Positions 45,871 to 55,889 of a stretch of 64,000 bases of DNA are shown here, in pieces. Below the pieces are notes generated by a model that ran no database searches, was not told where the DNA came from, and saw nothing but the letters and a program-made list of their open reading frames with translations. Both the position numbers and the translations under genes were made by a program. Numbering within the stretch: position 1 is the first letter of the stretch; every line of letters begins with the position of its first letter. The DNA is from an uncultured beta proteobacterium (GTDB taxonomy: Bacteria; Pseudomonadota; Gammaproteobacteria; Burkholderiales; Burkholderiaceae_C), in contig CAIMZI010000131.1 of the NCBI GenBank assembly GCA_903845935.1, positions 23,528-87,527 of the forward strand, given 5' to 3'.

Positions 45871-46412
45871 TGCACCGCGCCCCCATCAAACATTGCAGGC
45901 AGTGCGGCACGGCAGTGGTCTACCGCATTCCCGACGACGGCGACACCAAGCAGCGTGCCGTCTGCCCGGCCTGCCAGACCATTCACTATGAAAACCCGCT
46001 GAATGTGGTGGGTACGGTGCCCTACCTTGGCGACAGGGTGCTGCTGTGCAAGCGCAATATCGAACCGCGCCTGGGCAAGTGGACCTTGCCGGCCGGCTTC
46101 ATGGAGCTCAACGAAACCACGGCCGAGGGGGCGGCCCGAGAAACCGTGGAGGAAGCCGGCGCCCAGTTTGTGATGCAGGGCCTGTTCAGCCTGGTCAATG
46201 TGTCACGCGTGGGCCAGGTGCATCTGTTTTACCTGGCACAACTCACCAGCGAACAATTTGACCCGGGCCACGAGACCGTTGAGGCCCGGCTGTTTCTGGA
46301 AAGCGAGATCCCCTGGGACGAGCTTGCCTTTCGCACCACGCGCGAAACCCTGGAGTGCTATTTTGCCGACCGCCGCATGGGCGCGTTCTCCATTCACCAC
46401 ATCGACGTCTAG
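45870..46412 (+). CDS. NUDIX hydrolase with N-terminal zinc ribbon
   Basis: 180 residues. A C-x2-C...C-x2-C zinc ribbon (CRQCG near 9-13, CPACQ near 32-36) precedes the NUDIX domain. The NUDIX box is GFMELNETTAEGAARETVEEAG (residues about 75-96; G-x5-E-x7-R-E-x-x-E-E). This arrangement is that of NudC-related or ADP-ribose/NADH-pyrophosphatase-like enzymes, which clear nucleotide diphosphate derivatives. The substrate is open. Confidence 0.87.
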   Translation: MHRAPIKHCRQCGTAVVYRIPDDGDTKQRAVCPACQTIHYENPLNVVGTVPYLGDRVLLCKRNIEPRLGKWTLPAGFMELNETTAEGAARETVEEAGAQFVMQGLFSLVNVSRVGQVHLFYLAQLTSEQFDPGHETVEARLFLESEIPWDELAFRTTRETLECYFADRRMGAFSIHHIDV

Positions 46413-46423
46413 CCGCCACTCGC

Positions 46424-47836
46424 ATGTTGCCCTGCTATGTCATGCTGGACCTGGAAACCACGGGTGGCAACGCGCTGCACGACCGCATCACCGAGATCGC
46501 TGCGGTACGCATAGAAAACGGAGTGGAAACCGCGCGCTGGAGCACCCTGGTCAACCCCGGCGTACGCATTCCGCCCTTTATTCAGGCGCTGACCGGCATC
46601 AGCGACGCCATGGTGGCCGATGCGCCAGCATTTGACGAGGTCGCCAAAAAGCTGCTGGAGATGCTGGAGGGCGCCGTGTTTGTGGCCCACAACGTGCGCT
46701 TTGACCACAGCTTTGTGCTGCATGAACTGGCGCGCCTGGACCTTACCTTCAAGCTCAAGACCCTGTGCACCGTGCGCCTGTCGCGCAAGCTCTATCCGCA
46801 GCACAAGGGCCATGGACTGGATGCCATTCTCAAGCGCCACGGGCTGCACACCCTTTCCCGGCACCGCGCCATGGGCGATGTGGAGGTGGTGCTGCAATGG
46901 CTGCAAATTGCCAAGACCGAGTTGGGTGAAGCCGCGGTGCAGCGGGCTGCGACCGAGTTGCTGCAAGGCAGTGCGGCCCTGCCACCGCAGTTGGAAACCG
47001 CGATATCTGACATTCCGGATAGCCCCGGCGTCTACCTGTTTTTTGGCGAAGGTGCGCTGCCCCTGTACATCGGCAAGAGCGTCACCATGCGCACCAGAGT
47101 TCTGTCGCACTTCCAGTCGGCGGCCAAGGTGGCGCGCGAGTTGCGCATACTCACCGAAATCAGACGCGTGGAATGGATTGAGACGGCCGGCGAGCTGGGT
47201 GCGCTGCTGCTGGAGTCGCGCCTGGTCAAGGAAAAGCAACCTGTTTACAACCGCCAGTTGCGCCGCGAAAAAGCCTTGTGCTCCTGGCAACTGATGGAAG
47301 ATCCGCAGGCCAGCCCACTGCTCAAGCTGGTGCAACTCGACGACATGGTGCCGGGCCAATGGGGACAGCTTTACGGTAGCTACCGCTCCAAACGCCAGGC
47401 CACCGATGCGTTGCGCCTGCTGGCCGATAGCCACAGTCTGTGCCCGCAACGCCTGGGCCTGGAGCCTGGCAAGGGAGCCTGCTTTGCCTGCCAGACCGGA
47501 CGCTGCAAAGGGGCATGCGCAGGGCGTGAGCCGCTGGTCTTGCACCGGCTGCGCCTGCAAATGGCGCTGGCCCAGCAGCGACTGCAGGCCTGGCCGCATC
47601 CGGGCAAGGTAGCGATCCGCGAGTACCAGGAGCAGACCGGGCGCACCGACTTCCATGTGTTTGAGAACTGGTGCCACATTGCAACCGTGAGCGATCCAGC
47701 CGAACTCGACGAGATCCAACACAGCCGCCAGGCGCTGGCCTTCGATCTGGATACCTACCGGCTGCTGCAAAAGCGTTTAGGCCCATCCGCCAGACATGAC
47801 CCCTCCGTGTTTCAACTGGCTGAGTCGCGGTCCTGA
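46424..47836 (+). CDS. Exonuclease / GIY-YIG (UvrC-like) fusion protein
   Basis: 470 residues from ATG 46424, 11 bp after the NUDIX stop. Residues 1-175 are a DnaQ-like 3'-5' exonuclease: VMLDLETTGG, VAHNVRFDHSFV and HRAMGDVEVVL. Residues about 195-290 are a GIY-YIG nuclease domain (GVYLFFGEGALPLYIGKSVTMRTRVLSHF, and ELGALLLESRLVKEKQPVYNR), as in UvrC and Cho. The C-terminal part has a cysteine-rich segment (CFACQTGRCKGAC). It combines two nuclease activities and may act in nucleotide excision repair as a Cho-like alternative to UvrC. It has no helix-hairpin-helix I can see. Confidence 0.88.
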   Translation: MLPCYVMLDLETTGGNALHDRITEIAAVRIENGVETARWSTLVNPGVRIPPFIQALTGISDAMVADAPAFDEVAKKLLEMLEGAVFVAHNVRFDHSFVLHELARLDLTFKLKTLCTVRLSRKLYPQHKGHGLDAILKRHGLHTLSRHRAMGDVEVVLQWLQIAKTELGEAAVQRAATELLQGSAALPPQLETAISDIPDSPGVYLFFGEGALPLYIGKSVTMRTRVLSHFQSAAKVARELRILTEIRRVEWIETAGELGALLLESRLVKEKQPVYNRQLRREKALCSWQLMEDPQASPLLKLVQLDDMVPGQWGQLYGSYRSKRQATDALRLLADSHSLCPQRLGLEPGKGACFACQTGRCKGACAGREPLVLHRLRLQMALAQQRLQAWPHPGKVAIREYQEQTGRTDFHVFENWCHIATVSDPAELDEIQHSRQALAFDLDTYRLLQKRLGPSARHDPSVFQLAESRS

Positions 47837-47913
47837 ACGCCAAAATGGCGCCTGCAACCGCCCTTCAACGACCAAGGTGGCGTGCGAGAATGTAAAAAAG
47901 GTATGGGATAGGT

Positions 47914-48882
47914 ATGAAGTACAAAGCGCTTACATTGGGATTGGTTCTGGCTGGAACGGCGCTGGGGAGCGACGCGCTGACCTTAGGCAAAGCGCGGGGC
48001 GCGGCCTGGATCGGCCAGCCGCTGGAGTTGGTTGCTCCCGTGCAACTCGATCCCGGACAGACCGATGTGGGACTGTGCGCCGAAGCCGATGTGTTCTACG
48101 GCGACAGCCGCCAAGAGGCAAGCCGGGTGCAGGTGCAGTCCACGCCCAGCGAGCAAGCCGACACAATAAACCTCAAAATCACTTCGTCTGCAGCTATCGA
48201 CGAACCCATTGTCAGCGTCTATTTGCGCGCTGGTTGCGCCCAGAAGTCCACCCGCAAATTTGTACTGCTGGCGGATTTCCCCAATGAGGTCGTGCCAAGC
48301 CGTGTTAGCGCGCCAACCGCGCCATCGATTGTCAGCGTAACTCCGCCGATGACACCCTCCAGTGCCCCGGCAGCGCTATCCGCACCGGTCACCAAGGCTT
48401 TGGCGAGCCGTAGCCGACCTGCCAAGCCAGCAAGATCGCCCAAGCAGCCAGTCATCCGTGTCACCAAACAAACCGCAACGCAGGCCGAAGGCAAGCCGCG
48501 TTTGCGCCTAGACCCGATTGAAGAATTTGGCGAACGCATCAGAGCACTGGAAGCTGCAAGCGCCAAGGCCAATGTGCAGGAGAACATCGCACGCGACAGC
48601 CAGAAGCTGCAGGCGCTGGAAAGTGATAGTCGCAGTCTGCTGAACCAAGCCGCCAAGAATGAGGCCGCACTGGCCGACATCCGGGCACGGCTGGAGAAGA
48701 CGCAGGGCGACCGGGTTCCCGTGGCTGTGCTTTACGGATTGGCCGCACTGGTCGTGCTGGCCCTGGGTGCTATGGCGTTTTTGTGGACCCAGCGCACCAA
48801 ACACATGGCCTGGAAGGGTGCTGGGCTTCACACTTCTGCCGGGCCTGCGAAGGAAACGGGTTTGGACCTGGACCTCAGCTGA
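47914..48882 (+). CDS. Exported FimV-like N-domain protein with one membrane anchor
   Basis: 322 residues. A signal peptide (about 1-21) is followed by a domain resembling the start of FimV/secreted pilus-assembly proteins (ALTLGKARGAAWIGQPLELVAPVQLDPG). A proline/alanine/serine linker leads to a coiled coil (about 190-265), one membrane helix (about 270-290) and a short cytoplasmic tail. FimV anchors in the inner membrane and binds peptidoglycan, but no LysM motif is seen here. The call is tentative. Confidence 0.65.
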   Translation: MKYKALTLGLVLAGTALGSDALTLGKARGAAWIGQPLELVAPVQLDPGQTDVGLCAEADVFYGDSRQEASRVQVQSTPSEQADTINLKITSSAAIDEPIVSVYLRAGCAQKSTRKFVLLADFPNEVVPSRVSAPTAPSIVSVTPPMTPSSAPAALSAPVTKALASRSRPAKPARSPKQPVIRVTKQTATQAEGKPRLRLDPIEEFGERIRALEAASAKANVQENIARDSQKLQALESDSRSLLNQAAKNEAALADIRARLEKTQGDRVPVAVLYGLAALVVLALGAMAFLWTQRTKHMAWKGAGLHTSAGPAKETGLDLDLS

Positions 48883-48904
48883 AATAAGCAGCCCGGCCTG
48901 TTCC

Positions 48905-49597
48905 TCAGGGTTTGAAGCTAGCGTCTTCCAGCATCACCTTGTAGGAGTAGCCAGAACCGAAATCCTTGTTGGTGCGTACCGTGCCCACGGCGGTGACCGT
49001 GCTACCCACGCTGGTGCTAGCCGTGGTAGTAACCAGCACATCGTTGGATCCATCCTCGGACTTGCCGGAACCGTCACGCAGGTGTACCCAGTTCTTGCCC
49101 ATGATGCCGGTGTTGACCTTGACCACCTTGGCGTGAATTTCAACGGTCTTGTCGCTGAGCTCCTTGGCGCTGGTCACCACCTCGGAAACCGTGCGGCCGC
49201 TCGGCCCTGCGGCCTTGGCAACCTTCACATCCGCTGCGGCCGCGCTAACAGGGGCAGTGGCGTGGGCCTTGGCCGCATCGCCGCCGTCTGCCTTCAAATT
49301 GCCAAACAGAATGCTGGGAAAGGTTCTCTTGAGCGTCTTGCTCTCAAAGTTGAGCATCTCCATGGTGTTTTCCACGGTCACCGTGGAGCCCACTTTTGCG
49401 TTCGTTAGGCCCACCGCAACCCAGGTGTCCTTGGCATCCACCTTGAGCAGCAAATAGCTGTAACTGTCGGTGTTCTTGACCTCCAGTACCTTGCCCTGAA
49501 CCGTGTTGCCAGCAAACGCCGACCCCATTAGCGCGGTGGCAAGCGCCACAAAAATAAGGACACGAGGTACGGGCTTGAAAAAGTTCATAAAGTTCAT
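48905..49597 (-). CDS. Exported protein with two OB-fold-like domains
   Basis: 230 residues with a signal peptide (about 1-29, ending A-F-A). Two similar beta-rich modules follow: VQGKVLEVKNTDSYSYLLLKV and VEIHAKVVKVNTGIMGKNWVHLRDG, the latter with N-W-V-H-L-R-D-G-S-G typical of OB-fold nucleic-acid-binding-like (DNA-binding/tRNA-anticodon type) repeats found in periplasmic proteins. An alanine-rich linker joins them. The function is unknown. ATG 49588 is an alternative start. Confidence 0.7.
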   Translation of the reverse strand: MNFMNFFKPVPRVLIFVALATALMGSAFAGNTVQGKVLEVKNTDSYSYLLLKVDAKDTWVAVGLTNAKVGSTVTVENTMEMLNFESKTLKRTFPSILFGNLKADGGDAAKAHATAPVSAAAADVKVAKAAGPSGRTVSEVVTSAKELSDKTVEIHAKVVKVNTGIMGKNWVHLRDGSGKSEDGSNDVLVTTTASTSVGSTVTAVGTVRTNKDFGSGYSYKVMLEDASFKP

Positions 49598-49742
49598 TGT
49601 GGAGTGAATAAAGGTCGGGGCCGAGCCAGCGGCCTGGACATGGGCTCAGACACTTTAGTCAACAAATGGCTGCAGGTGTGATGAATAGGCCCATTTTTGC
49701 CCTGGATCAATAAAATCAGGGCAAGCACCTAATTTACCAATG

Positions 49743-49778
49743 AAAAAGGCCGCTAAGTAGTGATACCTAGCGGCCTTT
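49743..49778 (-). terminator. Terminator downstream of tRNA-Pro
   Basis: On the minus strand AAAGGCCGCTA pairs with TAGCGGCCTTT (11 bp), and the right arm runs into a TTTTT tract. It begins 12 bp after the tRNA 3' end. Confidence 0.85.
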
Positions 49779-49789
49779 AAACTGTCTAA

Positions 49790-49866
49790 TGGTCGGTGTG
49801 AAAGGATTCGAACCTTCGACCCCTTGCACCCCATGCAAGTGCGCTACCAGGCTGCGCCACACACCG
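49790..49866 (-). tRNA. tRNA-Pro (anticodon GGG)
   Basis: The minus strand gives a complete 77-nt cloverleaf. The acceptor stem CGGTGTG pairs with CACACCG, followed by A and encoded CCA. The anticodon stem CTTGC/GCAAG encloses the loop ATGGGGT, anticodon GGG. The T-arm holds GGTTCGAATCC. A first base C is the usual proline-tRNA mark. Confidence 0.96.
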
Positions 49867-49904
49867 ATCAAGCCTCAGATTATAACGTGAAAACAGGCGT
49901 TCTT

Positions 49905-50357
49905 TTAGTCAACGAGAGCCAATAGCTCACGAATTTCACACAGTTCGCGGCGCAGCAGTACCAGCGGCATAGAAGCATCGGAACAACGGTCATCCAAAAC
50001 CAACTCCTCGCTGTCGATTTCCATGTCATTCCCGTCCATTTCTATCGCATCGACACCATCCAACAGGAGCTCGCCGTTGCGCTTCTTGTCACGCTCGACC
50101 TGGAGCAACTCCTGCATCTTGTTGCGCGCACCGCTGATGGTAAAGCCCTGGTCGTAGAGCAGGTCGCGGATGCGCCGGATCATCAAGACTTCGTGGTGCT
50201 GGTAATAGCGCCGGTTGCCCCGCCGCTTCATGGGGCGCAGTTGCGTGAACTCCTGCTCCCAGTAACGAAGCACATGGGGTTTTACGCCGCACAAATCCCC
50301 CACTTCACCAATGGTGAAATAGCGTTTGGCGGGAATGGGGGGGAGAGTATTCTCCAT
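49905..50357 (-). CDS. MerR-family transcriptional regulator
   Basis: 150 residues from ATG 50357 (MENTLPPIPAKRYFTIGEV). A winged helix-turn-helix of MerR type is plain: YFTIGEVGDLCGVKPHVLRYWEQEF, then RGNRRYYQHHEVLMIRRIRDLLYDQGFTISGARNKM. A short helix and an acidic C-terminal tail without metal-binding cysteines follow. This gene sits after ihfA in many betaproteobacteria; its targets are unknown. It ends 38 bp before the tRNA-Pro gene. Confidence 0.88.
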   Translation of the reverse strand: MENTLPPIPAKRYFTIGEVGDLCGVKPHVLRYWEQEFTQLRPMKRRGNRRYYQHHEVLMIRRIRDLLYDQGFTISGARNKMQELLQVERDKKRNGELLLDGVDAIEMDGNDMEIDSEELVLDDRCSDASMPLVLLRRELCEIRELLALVD

Positions 50358-50459
50358 TGAAATCAATGCTGTACAGACTAAAGCGTAGAGGTTACTCTAA
50401 GTCTTGCCAGGACGCAAAGAACAAAACGCCCAGCGCTCAAATAAAGTGCAAATGTACAT

Positions 50460-50795
50460 TCAAACGGACATTTTGGGTTTTTCGTCGTCCTGTATCTGCT
50501 CTTTAAGTTTGTGGCTGGCGTGAAAGGTCACCACACGGCGCGCCTGGATGGGAATTGCCTCCCCGGTGCGTGGATTGCGCCCTGGACGCGGCGCCTTGGT
50601 GCGAATCTGGAAATTGCCAAAGCCCGAAATCTTGACGTCGGAACCATCTACCAGGCTGACCGACATCAGGTCAAAAAAGGCGTCGATCATGTCCTTGGAC
50701 TCGCGTTTGTTCAGCCCAATCTGCTCAAACAGCAGTTCCGCCAACTGTGCCTTGGTAAGCGCCGGCGTCTCCAGACTTTCAACTGAAAAATCCAT
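50460..50795 (-). CDS. ihfA: Integration host factor, alpha subunit
   Basis: 111 residues. [30 protein letters not shown] and the DNA-binding arm motif [22 protein letters not shown], whose proline inserts into DNA, are typical of IHF-alpha. With IHF-beta it bends DNA sharply at specific sites. It follows pheT by 29 bp, the same order as in enterobacteria. Confidence 0.96.
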   Translation of the reverse strand: MDFSVESLETPALTKAQLAELLFEQIGLNKRESKDMIDAFFDLMSVSLVDGSDVKISGFGNFQIRTKAPRPGRNPRTGEAIPIQARRVVTFHASHKLKEQIQDDEKPKMSV

Positions 50796-50824
50796 GGTGT
50801 CTCGCTTCTTTATAAGGGCATCGT

Positions 50825-53260
50825 TTAGACGCGCTGGCGCGCATCCAGCACCTGGCTGAGCTGGTCGACAACGGCCTTCACGGTCGCCTCAATCTGCTCT
50901 TCGGTCAAGCTGGCTTCATCGCTGTTGAGCGTCAGGCGCACGGCCAGGCTGCGATCGGCAGCACCGGCCTCCACCACCGCATCCTTCGCCAATTTGGGAC
51001 GGTACACATCAAACAACTGGGCATCGCGCAGCAGACCAGCGGTCGGCGCCGCCCAGATCGCCGACATCAGATCAGCATGAGTCACTGCATCCTTGACGAC
51101 CACGGCCACATCGCGCTGCACCGCCTGCATCTTGGCAACGGCCTTGAACACCGGCACGGGGCGGACCAGGACGGCATCCAGATCCAACTCAAACAGCACC
51201 GGTGCCGTTGGCAAGTCATAAGACTGGCGCCACTTGGGATGCAACTCGCCGACATGGCCTATGCATTTGCCATCCAGCCAGACCGAGGCGCAACGCCCCG
51301 GGTGCATGGCCGGGTGCGTATCGGGCTTGAATTCAGTTGCTAGTGGTGCCAACAAGCTTTCGACGTCGCCCTTGACGCTGTAGAAGTCCACCGGCGCATC
51401 CTTGATGCTCCACTGCAGCGGATCGACACTGCCACTGGCCAGGCCGGATACGCGCATGGGTTGATCAAAGCCTTCCACGGTAGCGTCGGTATTCCTCACA
51501 GTGGCATCGCGCAGGAACACGCGACCCAGCTCGAACACCCGCACCCTGGACGCCTTGCGTGCCAGATTGAACTTGAGCACCTGCAAGAGCGAGCCAAGCA
51601 GAGAAGAACGCATCACGCTCATCTGGCTGGCAATCGGATTGAGCAGCTTGATGGGGTTGGGGTTGCCGGCCAGCTCATGCTCCCAGCGCTCTTCCACGAA
51701 GCTGAAATTGATGGTTTCCTGATACGACAAATCGGCCAGTGCGCGGCGCACCGCAAAAGAACTGCGCTGCGCCTCGGGGCGGATGCGCGCGGTGATCGGC
51801 GCCAATGGTGGCGTGTCGGTCAGGTTGTTGTAACCCACCATGCGCACCACTTCTTCGATCAGATCTTCTTCAATTTGCAGATCAAAGCGGAAGGACGGCG
51901 GCGCCACGGTGATGACACCATCGGTCTGAGTCAAGGACAGGCCCAGACCGGTTAGCGCATCGGCGCATTGCGCCTGTGTCAGGGGCATACCGATGATTTT
52001 GACCGCGCGGGCCACGCGCAGGCTGACCGGTTGGGACACGGGCATATTGGGCTTCTGGTCGTCAACGGGTCCGCAAGTGGTCTCGGGCGTGCCGCAAATA
52101 TCGATGATCAGTTGCGTGATGCGCTCCAGATGCTCCACCGTCAACTCGGGGTCTACACCGCGCTCGAAGCGGTGACCGGCATCGGTGGAAAAGTTAAAGC
52201 GGCGCGAGCGCCCGGCAATCGACTTGGGCCACCAGAAGGCAGCTTCCACGTAGACATGCCGCGTGTCGTCCGACACGGACGTGGCGTCGCCCCCCATGAT
52301 GCCGGCCAGCGATTCGACCTGCACCTCATCGGCAATCACGCCGACCTTTTCATCCACAGTGACGGTATTGCCATTGAGTAACTTGAGCTGTTCGCCCGGC
52401 TTGCCCCAGCGCACATCCAGACCGCCGTGAATCTTGTCCAGGTCGAAAATATGGGACGGGCGACCGAGTTCGAACATCACGTAGTTAGAGATGTCCACCA
52501 GCGCGGTGACGCTGCGCTGACCACAGCGTGCCAGACGGTCCACCATCCACTGCGGTGTCGCGGCCTTGGTATTGACGTTGCGCAGCACGCGCCCGGAGAA
52601 GCGGCCGCACAGATCGGGGGCGCTGATTTTGACCGCCACGCGGTCCTGATTGCCCACGGCCACTTCCGGGAAAGACGGCGACAGCAGCGGAGCGCCGGTG
52701 AGTGCGGACACTTCTCGCGCCACACCGTAGACGCTTAAGGCATGCGCCAGATTGGGCGTGAGCTTCAAGGTGAACAACGTGTCATCCAGATTCAGATGCT
52801 CGCGGATGTTCTGCCCCAGCGGCGCATCGGCGGCCAGTTCCAGCAGGCCGCCATGGTCTTCGGAGAGTTTGAGTTCGCGCGCCGAGCACAACATGCCCTG
52901 GCTTTCCACGCCGCGCAGCTTGCCGACCTTGATGACGAAGGGTTTGCCGTCTTCACCGGGCGGCAACTCGGCACCGACGAGCGCGCAGGGAATGCGGATG
53001 CCGACGCGCGCATTGGGTGCGCCGCAGACGATGTTGAGCAGCTCAGTCTGGCCGACATCGACCTTGCAGACGCGCAGACGGTCGGCATTGGGATGCTGCT
53101 CGGCTTCCTTGATTTCGCCCACCACGATATGGGTAAAGGGCGGTGCCACGGCTTGGAGTTCTTCGACCTCCAGACCGGCCATGGTCAGCGTTTCAGCGAG
53201 CTCTGCCGTGCCCATTGCGGGGTTGCAGAAAGTGCGTAGCCAGGATTCAGAAAATTGCAT
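50825..53260 (-). CDS. pheT: Phenylalanyl-tRNA synthetase, beta subunit
   Basis: 811 residues from ATG 53260 ([14 protein letters not shown]). Domains run in the usual order: a tRNA-binding OB domain (about 40-150: [27 protein letters not shown]), B3/B4 editing domains, B5, the catalytic-like core and a C-terminal anticodon-binding FDX-ACB domain (about 715-810). It pairs with PheS in an alpha2-beta2 enzyme that charges tRNA-Phe. pheS precedes it by 28 bp. Confidence 0.97.
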   Translation of the reverse strand: MQFSESWLRTFCNPAMGTAELAETLTMAGLEVEELQAVAPPFTHIVVGEIKEAEQHPNADRLRVCKVDVGQTELLNIVCGAPNARVGIRIPCALVGAELPPGEDGKPFVIKVGKLRGVESQGMLCSARELKLSEDHGGLLELAADAPLGQNIREHLNLDDTLFTLKLTPNLAHALSVYGVAREVSALTGAPLLSPSFPEVAVGNQDRVAVKISAPDLCGRFSGRVLRNVNTKAATPQWMVDRLARCGQRSVTALVDISNYVMFELGRPSHIFDLDKIHGGLDVRWGKPGEQLKLLNGNTVTVDEKVGVIADEVQVESLAGIMGGDATSVSDDTRHVYVEAAFWWPKSIAGRSRRFNFSTDAGHRFERGVDPELTVEHLERITQLIIDICGTPETTCGPVDDQKPNMPVSQPVSLRVARAVKIIGMPLTQAQCADALTGLGLSLTQTDGVITVAPPSFRFDLQIEEDLIEEVVRMVGYNNLTDTPPLAPITARIRPEAQRSSFAVRRALADLSYQETINFSFVEERWEHELAGNPNPIKLLNPIASQMSVMRSSLLGSLLQVLKFNLARKASRVRVFELGRVFLRDATVRNTDATVEGFDQPMRVSGLASGSVDPLQWSIKDAPVDFYSVKGDVESLLAPLATEFKPDTHPAMHPGRCASVWLDGKCIGHVGELHPKWRQSYDLPTAPVLFELDLDAVLVRPVPVFKAVAKMQAVQRDVAVVVKDAVTHADLMSAIWAAPTAGLLRDAQLFDVYRPKLAKDAVVEAGAADRSLAVRLTLNSDEASLTEEQIEATVKAVVDQLSQVLDARQRV

Positions 53261-53288
53261 GTTCAGCTCGAGCGTATTTGATGGGTTG

Positions 53289-54359
53289 TTACTGGAATTG
53301 CGAAAGGAATCGCACGTCGCCATCAAAGAAAAGGCGCAGGTCGTTCACGCCGTAGCGCAGCATGGTGAGCCGGTCCGGGCCCATGCCAAAGGCAAAGCCG
53401 ATGAACTTCTCCGGGTCAAGACCCATGTTGCGGATCACATTGGGATGCACCTGGCCGGAACCGGCCACCTCCAGCCAGCGACCGGACAAGGGCCCACTTT
53501 GGAACTGGATGTCGATCTCGGCGCTGGGCTCGGTAAACGGGAAGAAGCTGGGGCGAAAGCGCAGCACCAGATCGTCGCTCTCGAAGAAGGTGCGGCAGAA
53601 ATCGGTGAACACAAACTTCAGGTCCTTGAAGCTGACGTTCTCGCCCACCCACAGGCCTTCGCACTGGTGGAACATGGGCGAATGGGTGGCGTCGCTGTCG
53701 ACGCGGTAGGTGCGACCCGGGGCAATGACGCGAATCTCGGGCATGTCGCCGCAATACAAGCCATCGGCACTGGCGCCCACCAAAGCGCGGTGTGCCTTGA
53801 CGTGCTGCACGGCGTAGCGGATCTGCATCGGGCTGGTGTGGGTGCGCAGCAAATTGGGCGCGGTCTCGGAGCCACCCTCCACATAGAAGGTGTCGTGCAT
53901 GGAGCGCGCTGGGTGGTCTTCGGGCGTGTTGAGCGCGGTGAAGTTGAACCAGTCGGACTCGATCTCGGGGCCCTGGGCCACATCGAAACCCATGGAACCA
54001 AAGATGGCCTCGATGCGTTCCAGCGTCAGCGACACGGGGTGCAAACCACCCTGCCCGCGCGTTCGTCCCGGCAGCGTCACATCCAGCGCCTCGGCCTGGA
54101 GTTGAATCTGCAGCTCGGCATCGGCCAGGCCCTGGCGGCGCGCGGTCAGCGCGGCCTCAATCGCCTGCTTGGCCAGGTTGATGGCGGCACCGCGTGCCTT
54201 CTTCTCGTCGACGCTGAGAGCGGCCATGCCCTTCATCATCTCGGTGATCTTGCCGGACTTGCCCAGGAACAAGGCCTTGGCATTTTCCAGATCGGCCGGT
54301 GTGGCGGCCTGGGCAAAGGCGGCCTGGGCGGATTCGACGATGGCATTCAACTCGTTCAT
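53289..54359 (-). CDS. pheS: Phenylalanyl-tRNA synthetase, alpha subunit
   Basis: 356 residues. An N-terminal coiled coil (about 1-90) is followed by the class II synthetase core: motif 1 near [20 protein letters not shown], motif 2 with F-H-Q-C-E-G-L-W, and motif 3 near [17 protein letters not shown]. It holds the active site for phenylalanine activation. A strong hairpin with a T-run lies between rplT and this gene, so pheST may be partly controlled by termination there. Confidence 0.97.
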   Translation of the reverse strand: MNELNAIVESAQAAFAQAATPADLENAKALFLGKSGKITEMMKGMAALSVDEKKARGAAINLAKQAIEAALTARRQGLADAELQIQLQAEALDVTLPGRTRGQGGLHPVSLTLERIEAIFGSMGFDVAQGPEIESDWFNFTALNTPEDHPARSMHDTFYVEGGSETAPNLLRTHTSPMQIRYAVQHVKAHRALVGASADGLYCGDMPEIRVIAPGRTYRVDSDATHSPMFHQCEGLWVGENVSFKDLKFVFTDFCRTFFESDDLVLRFRPSFFPFTEPSAEIDIQFQSGPLSGRWLEVAGSGQVHPNVIRNMGLDPEKFIGFAFGMGPDRLTMLRYGVNDLRLFFDGDVRFLSQFQ

Positions 54360-54397
54360 AGGGACTTTTTTGGACTATTTGGGTATGCGGTTCAATG

Positions 54398-54434
54398 GAA
54401 AAAGGGCTAGTGCTCTTTCAAGCAATAGCCCTTT
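54398..54434 (-). terminator. Hairpin with T-run between rplT and pheS
   Basis: On the minus strand AAAGGGCTA pairs with TAGCCCTTT, extended inward by TGCT/AGCA, and is followed by five T. It starts 37 bp after the rplT stop and ends 38 bp before pheS. It should end most rplT transcripts or act as an attenuator for pheST. Confidence 0.8.
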
Positions 54435-54470
54435 GTTCGTGCGCCAGGCGCTTACGCGCTCAGCCGAGAA

Positions 54471-54830
54471 TCAAGCAGCCAGCTTGGCCTTGACCTGTTC
54501 CACGATGCTTGCAAAAGCAGCCATGTCATGGATGGCGATATCTGAGAGAACCTTGCGGTCAATCTCGATACAAGCCTTCTTCAGACCGTTGGCGAATTGG
54601 CTGTATGTCATGCCGCACTGACGCGCAGCCGCATTGATACGGGCAATCCACAACTGACGGAACACGCGCTTCTTGGTGCGGCGGTCACGGTAGGCATATT
54701 GCCCAGCCTTCATCACCGCTTCTTTAGCGACGCGGAATACATTACCGCGGCGACCGCGGAAACCCTTTGCGAGGGCGAGAACTTTTTTGTGGCGGGCGCG
54801 AGCCGTTACACCACGTTTGACGCGAGGCAT
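54471..54830 (-). CDS. rplT: Ribosomal protein L20
   Basis: 119 residues: [35 protein letters not shown] and [26 protein letters not shown] are hallmark L20 stretches. L20 is an early 23S rRNA assembly protein and, in E. coli, represses its own operon through leader RNA. It follows rpmI after 25 bp. Confidence 0.97.
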   Translation of the reverse strand: MPRVKRGVTARARHKKVLALAKGFRGRRGNVFRVAKEAVMKAGQYAYRDRRTKKRVFRQLWIARINAAARQCGMTYSQFANGLKKACIEIDRKVLSDIAIHDMAAFASIVEQVKAKLAA

Positions 54831-54855
54831 TGAATTACTCCTTGTTCGTCGTTAA

Positions 54856-55059
54856 TTAAATACCACGGCCGGGGAGCATCTGTGCCATGTGACCCATATT
54901 GGTCGCATGAACAGCTGTCGATCCGCGCAGATGGCGTTTATTTTTGGTGGTCTTCTTGGTCAGAATGTGACGTTTGAAGGCTTGGCCGCGTTTAACGGTT
55001 CCACCGGGACGAACGCGAAAGCGTTTTTTCGCCGCGCTCTTGGTCTTCATTTTGGGCAT
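54856..55059 (-). CDS. rpmI: Ribosomal protein L35
   Basis: 67 residues, [20 protein letters not shown] at the start and [25 protein letters not shown] at the end, a typical basic L35. An AAGGAGC ribosome site precedes the ATG. It lies between infC and rplT in the conserved order. Confidence 0.97.
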   Translation of the reverse strand: MPKMKTKSAAKKRFRVRPGGTVKRGQAFKRHILTKKTTKNKRHLRGSTAVHATNMGHMAQMLPGRGI

Positions 55060-55220
55060 GTCATGCTCCTTCTTGTCTGTGCTCGCGAGGCGTCCGGAAA
55101 GAGTTTCCAGCCTTGTTGGCCCCGAGCCACTGAGTGGAAAGTGATTAAGCTCTCCACTGTCTGGCGAGCTTTTAAGCTCACCACTTTTATTTCAACCGGT
55201 GACCAGACCGATTGAAAAAA
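55060..55220 (-). promoter_or_regulatory. infC-rpmI intercistronic leader with inverted repeats
   Basis: The 161 bp between infC and rpmI contain several short inverted repeats, among them GAGCTT-TT-AAGCTC (55166-55179) and a CCAC/GTGG pair near 55130. In E. coli the equivalent RNA is where L20 binds to repress rpmI-rplT. Whether that holds here is inference; I cannot fold it reliably by eye. Confidence 0.35.
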
Positions 55221-55805
55221 TTACGCCACAGATTCTGCTGCAGGCTTAGGTGCTCCAGGCTTTTTACGACCTGGTGCAATCATCATGACCATTTGACGGC
55301 CTTCGAGCTTGGGAAACTGCTCGACCAGAATCGAATCACCCAACTCTTCGCGCATGCGCTGCAGCAAAGCCAGTCCGATTTCCTGGTGGGTGATTTCCCG
55401 ACCCCGGAAGCGCAAGGTAATCTTGCACTTGTCGCCGTCTTCCAAGAAGCGCCGGATATTGCGCACCTTGATGTTGTAGTCGCCATCGTCGGTACCGGGT
55501 CGGAACTTAATTTCCTTGACCTCGATGACCTTTTGCTTGGACTTCGCTTCCGCAGCCTTCTTTTGTTCCTGGTACTTGAACTTACCGTAATCCATCAAAC
55601 GACAGACCGGCGGGTTCGCCGTGGCAGAAATCTCAACCAGATCCACATCCAATTCGCCGGCAAGGCGCAGGGCTTCCATCAGACTCACAACGCCCAACGG
55701 CTCATTTTCAACCCCGGTGAGGCGAACCTCAGGGGCCATGATTTCCCGGTTTAGACGGTGTTTACGTTCTTCACGCTGACGGCGGTCACGAAATTCAGTA
55801 GCGAT
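55221..55805 (-). CDS. infC: Translation initiation factor IF-3, started at a non-AUG codon
   Basis: 194 residues if started at ATC 55805 (decoded as methionine), giving [21 protein letters not shown] before the core. The nearest ATG, at 55739, would remove the conserved R-L-N-R-E-I-x-A-x-E-V-R-L-T-G start of the N-domain (E. coli RINGEIRAQEVRLTG). An AAAGGA site lies about 8 bp before the ATC. IF-3 rejects non-AUG starts, and its own rare start codon is its known autoregulation. The core motifs [17 protein letters not shown] and [22 protein letters not shown] are intact. Confidence 0.93.
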   Translation of the reverse strand: MATEFRDRRQREERKHRLNREIMAPEVRLTGVENEPLGVVSLMEALRLAGELDVDLVEISATANPPVCRLMDYGKFKYQEQKKAAEAKSKQKVIEVKEIKFRPGTDDGDYNIKVRNIRRFLEDGDKCKITLRFRGREITHQEIGLALLQRMREELGDSILVEQFPKLEGRQMVMMIAPGRKKPGAPKPAAESVA

Positions 55806-55889
55806 GGCTCAATCCTTTTCAATTTTTGCCACGAACGTGGCGATTGCCGTACAGCGCACGCAGGCAAACCAGCATCTTTGGAAACAACC

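Noticed and set aside
46409..47770. 453-codon minus-strand open frame opposite the exonuclease/GIY-YIG gene
   Set aside because: The plus strand carries full catalytic motifs of two nuclease families; the antisense frame has no recognisable fold.
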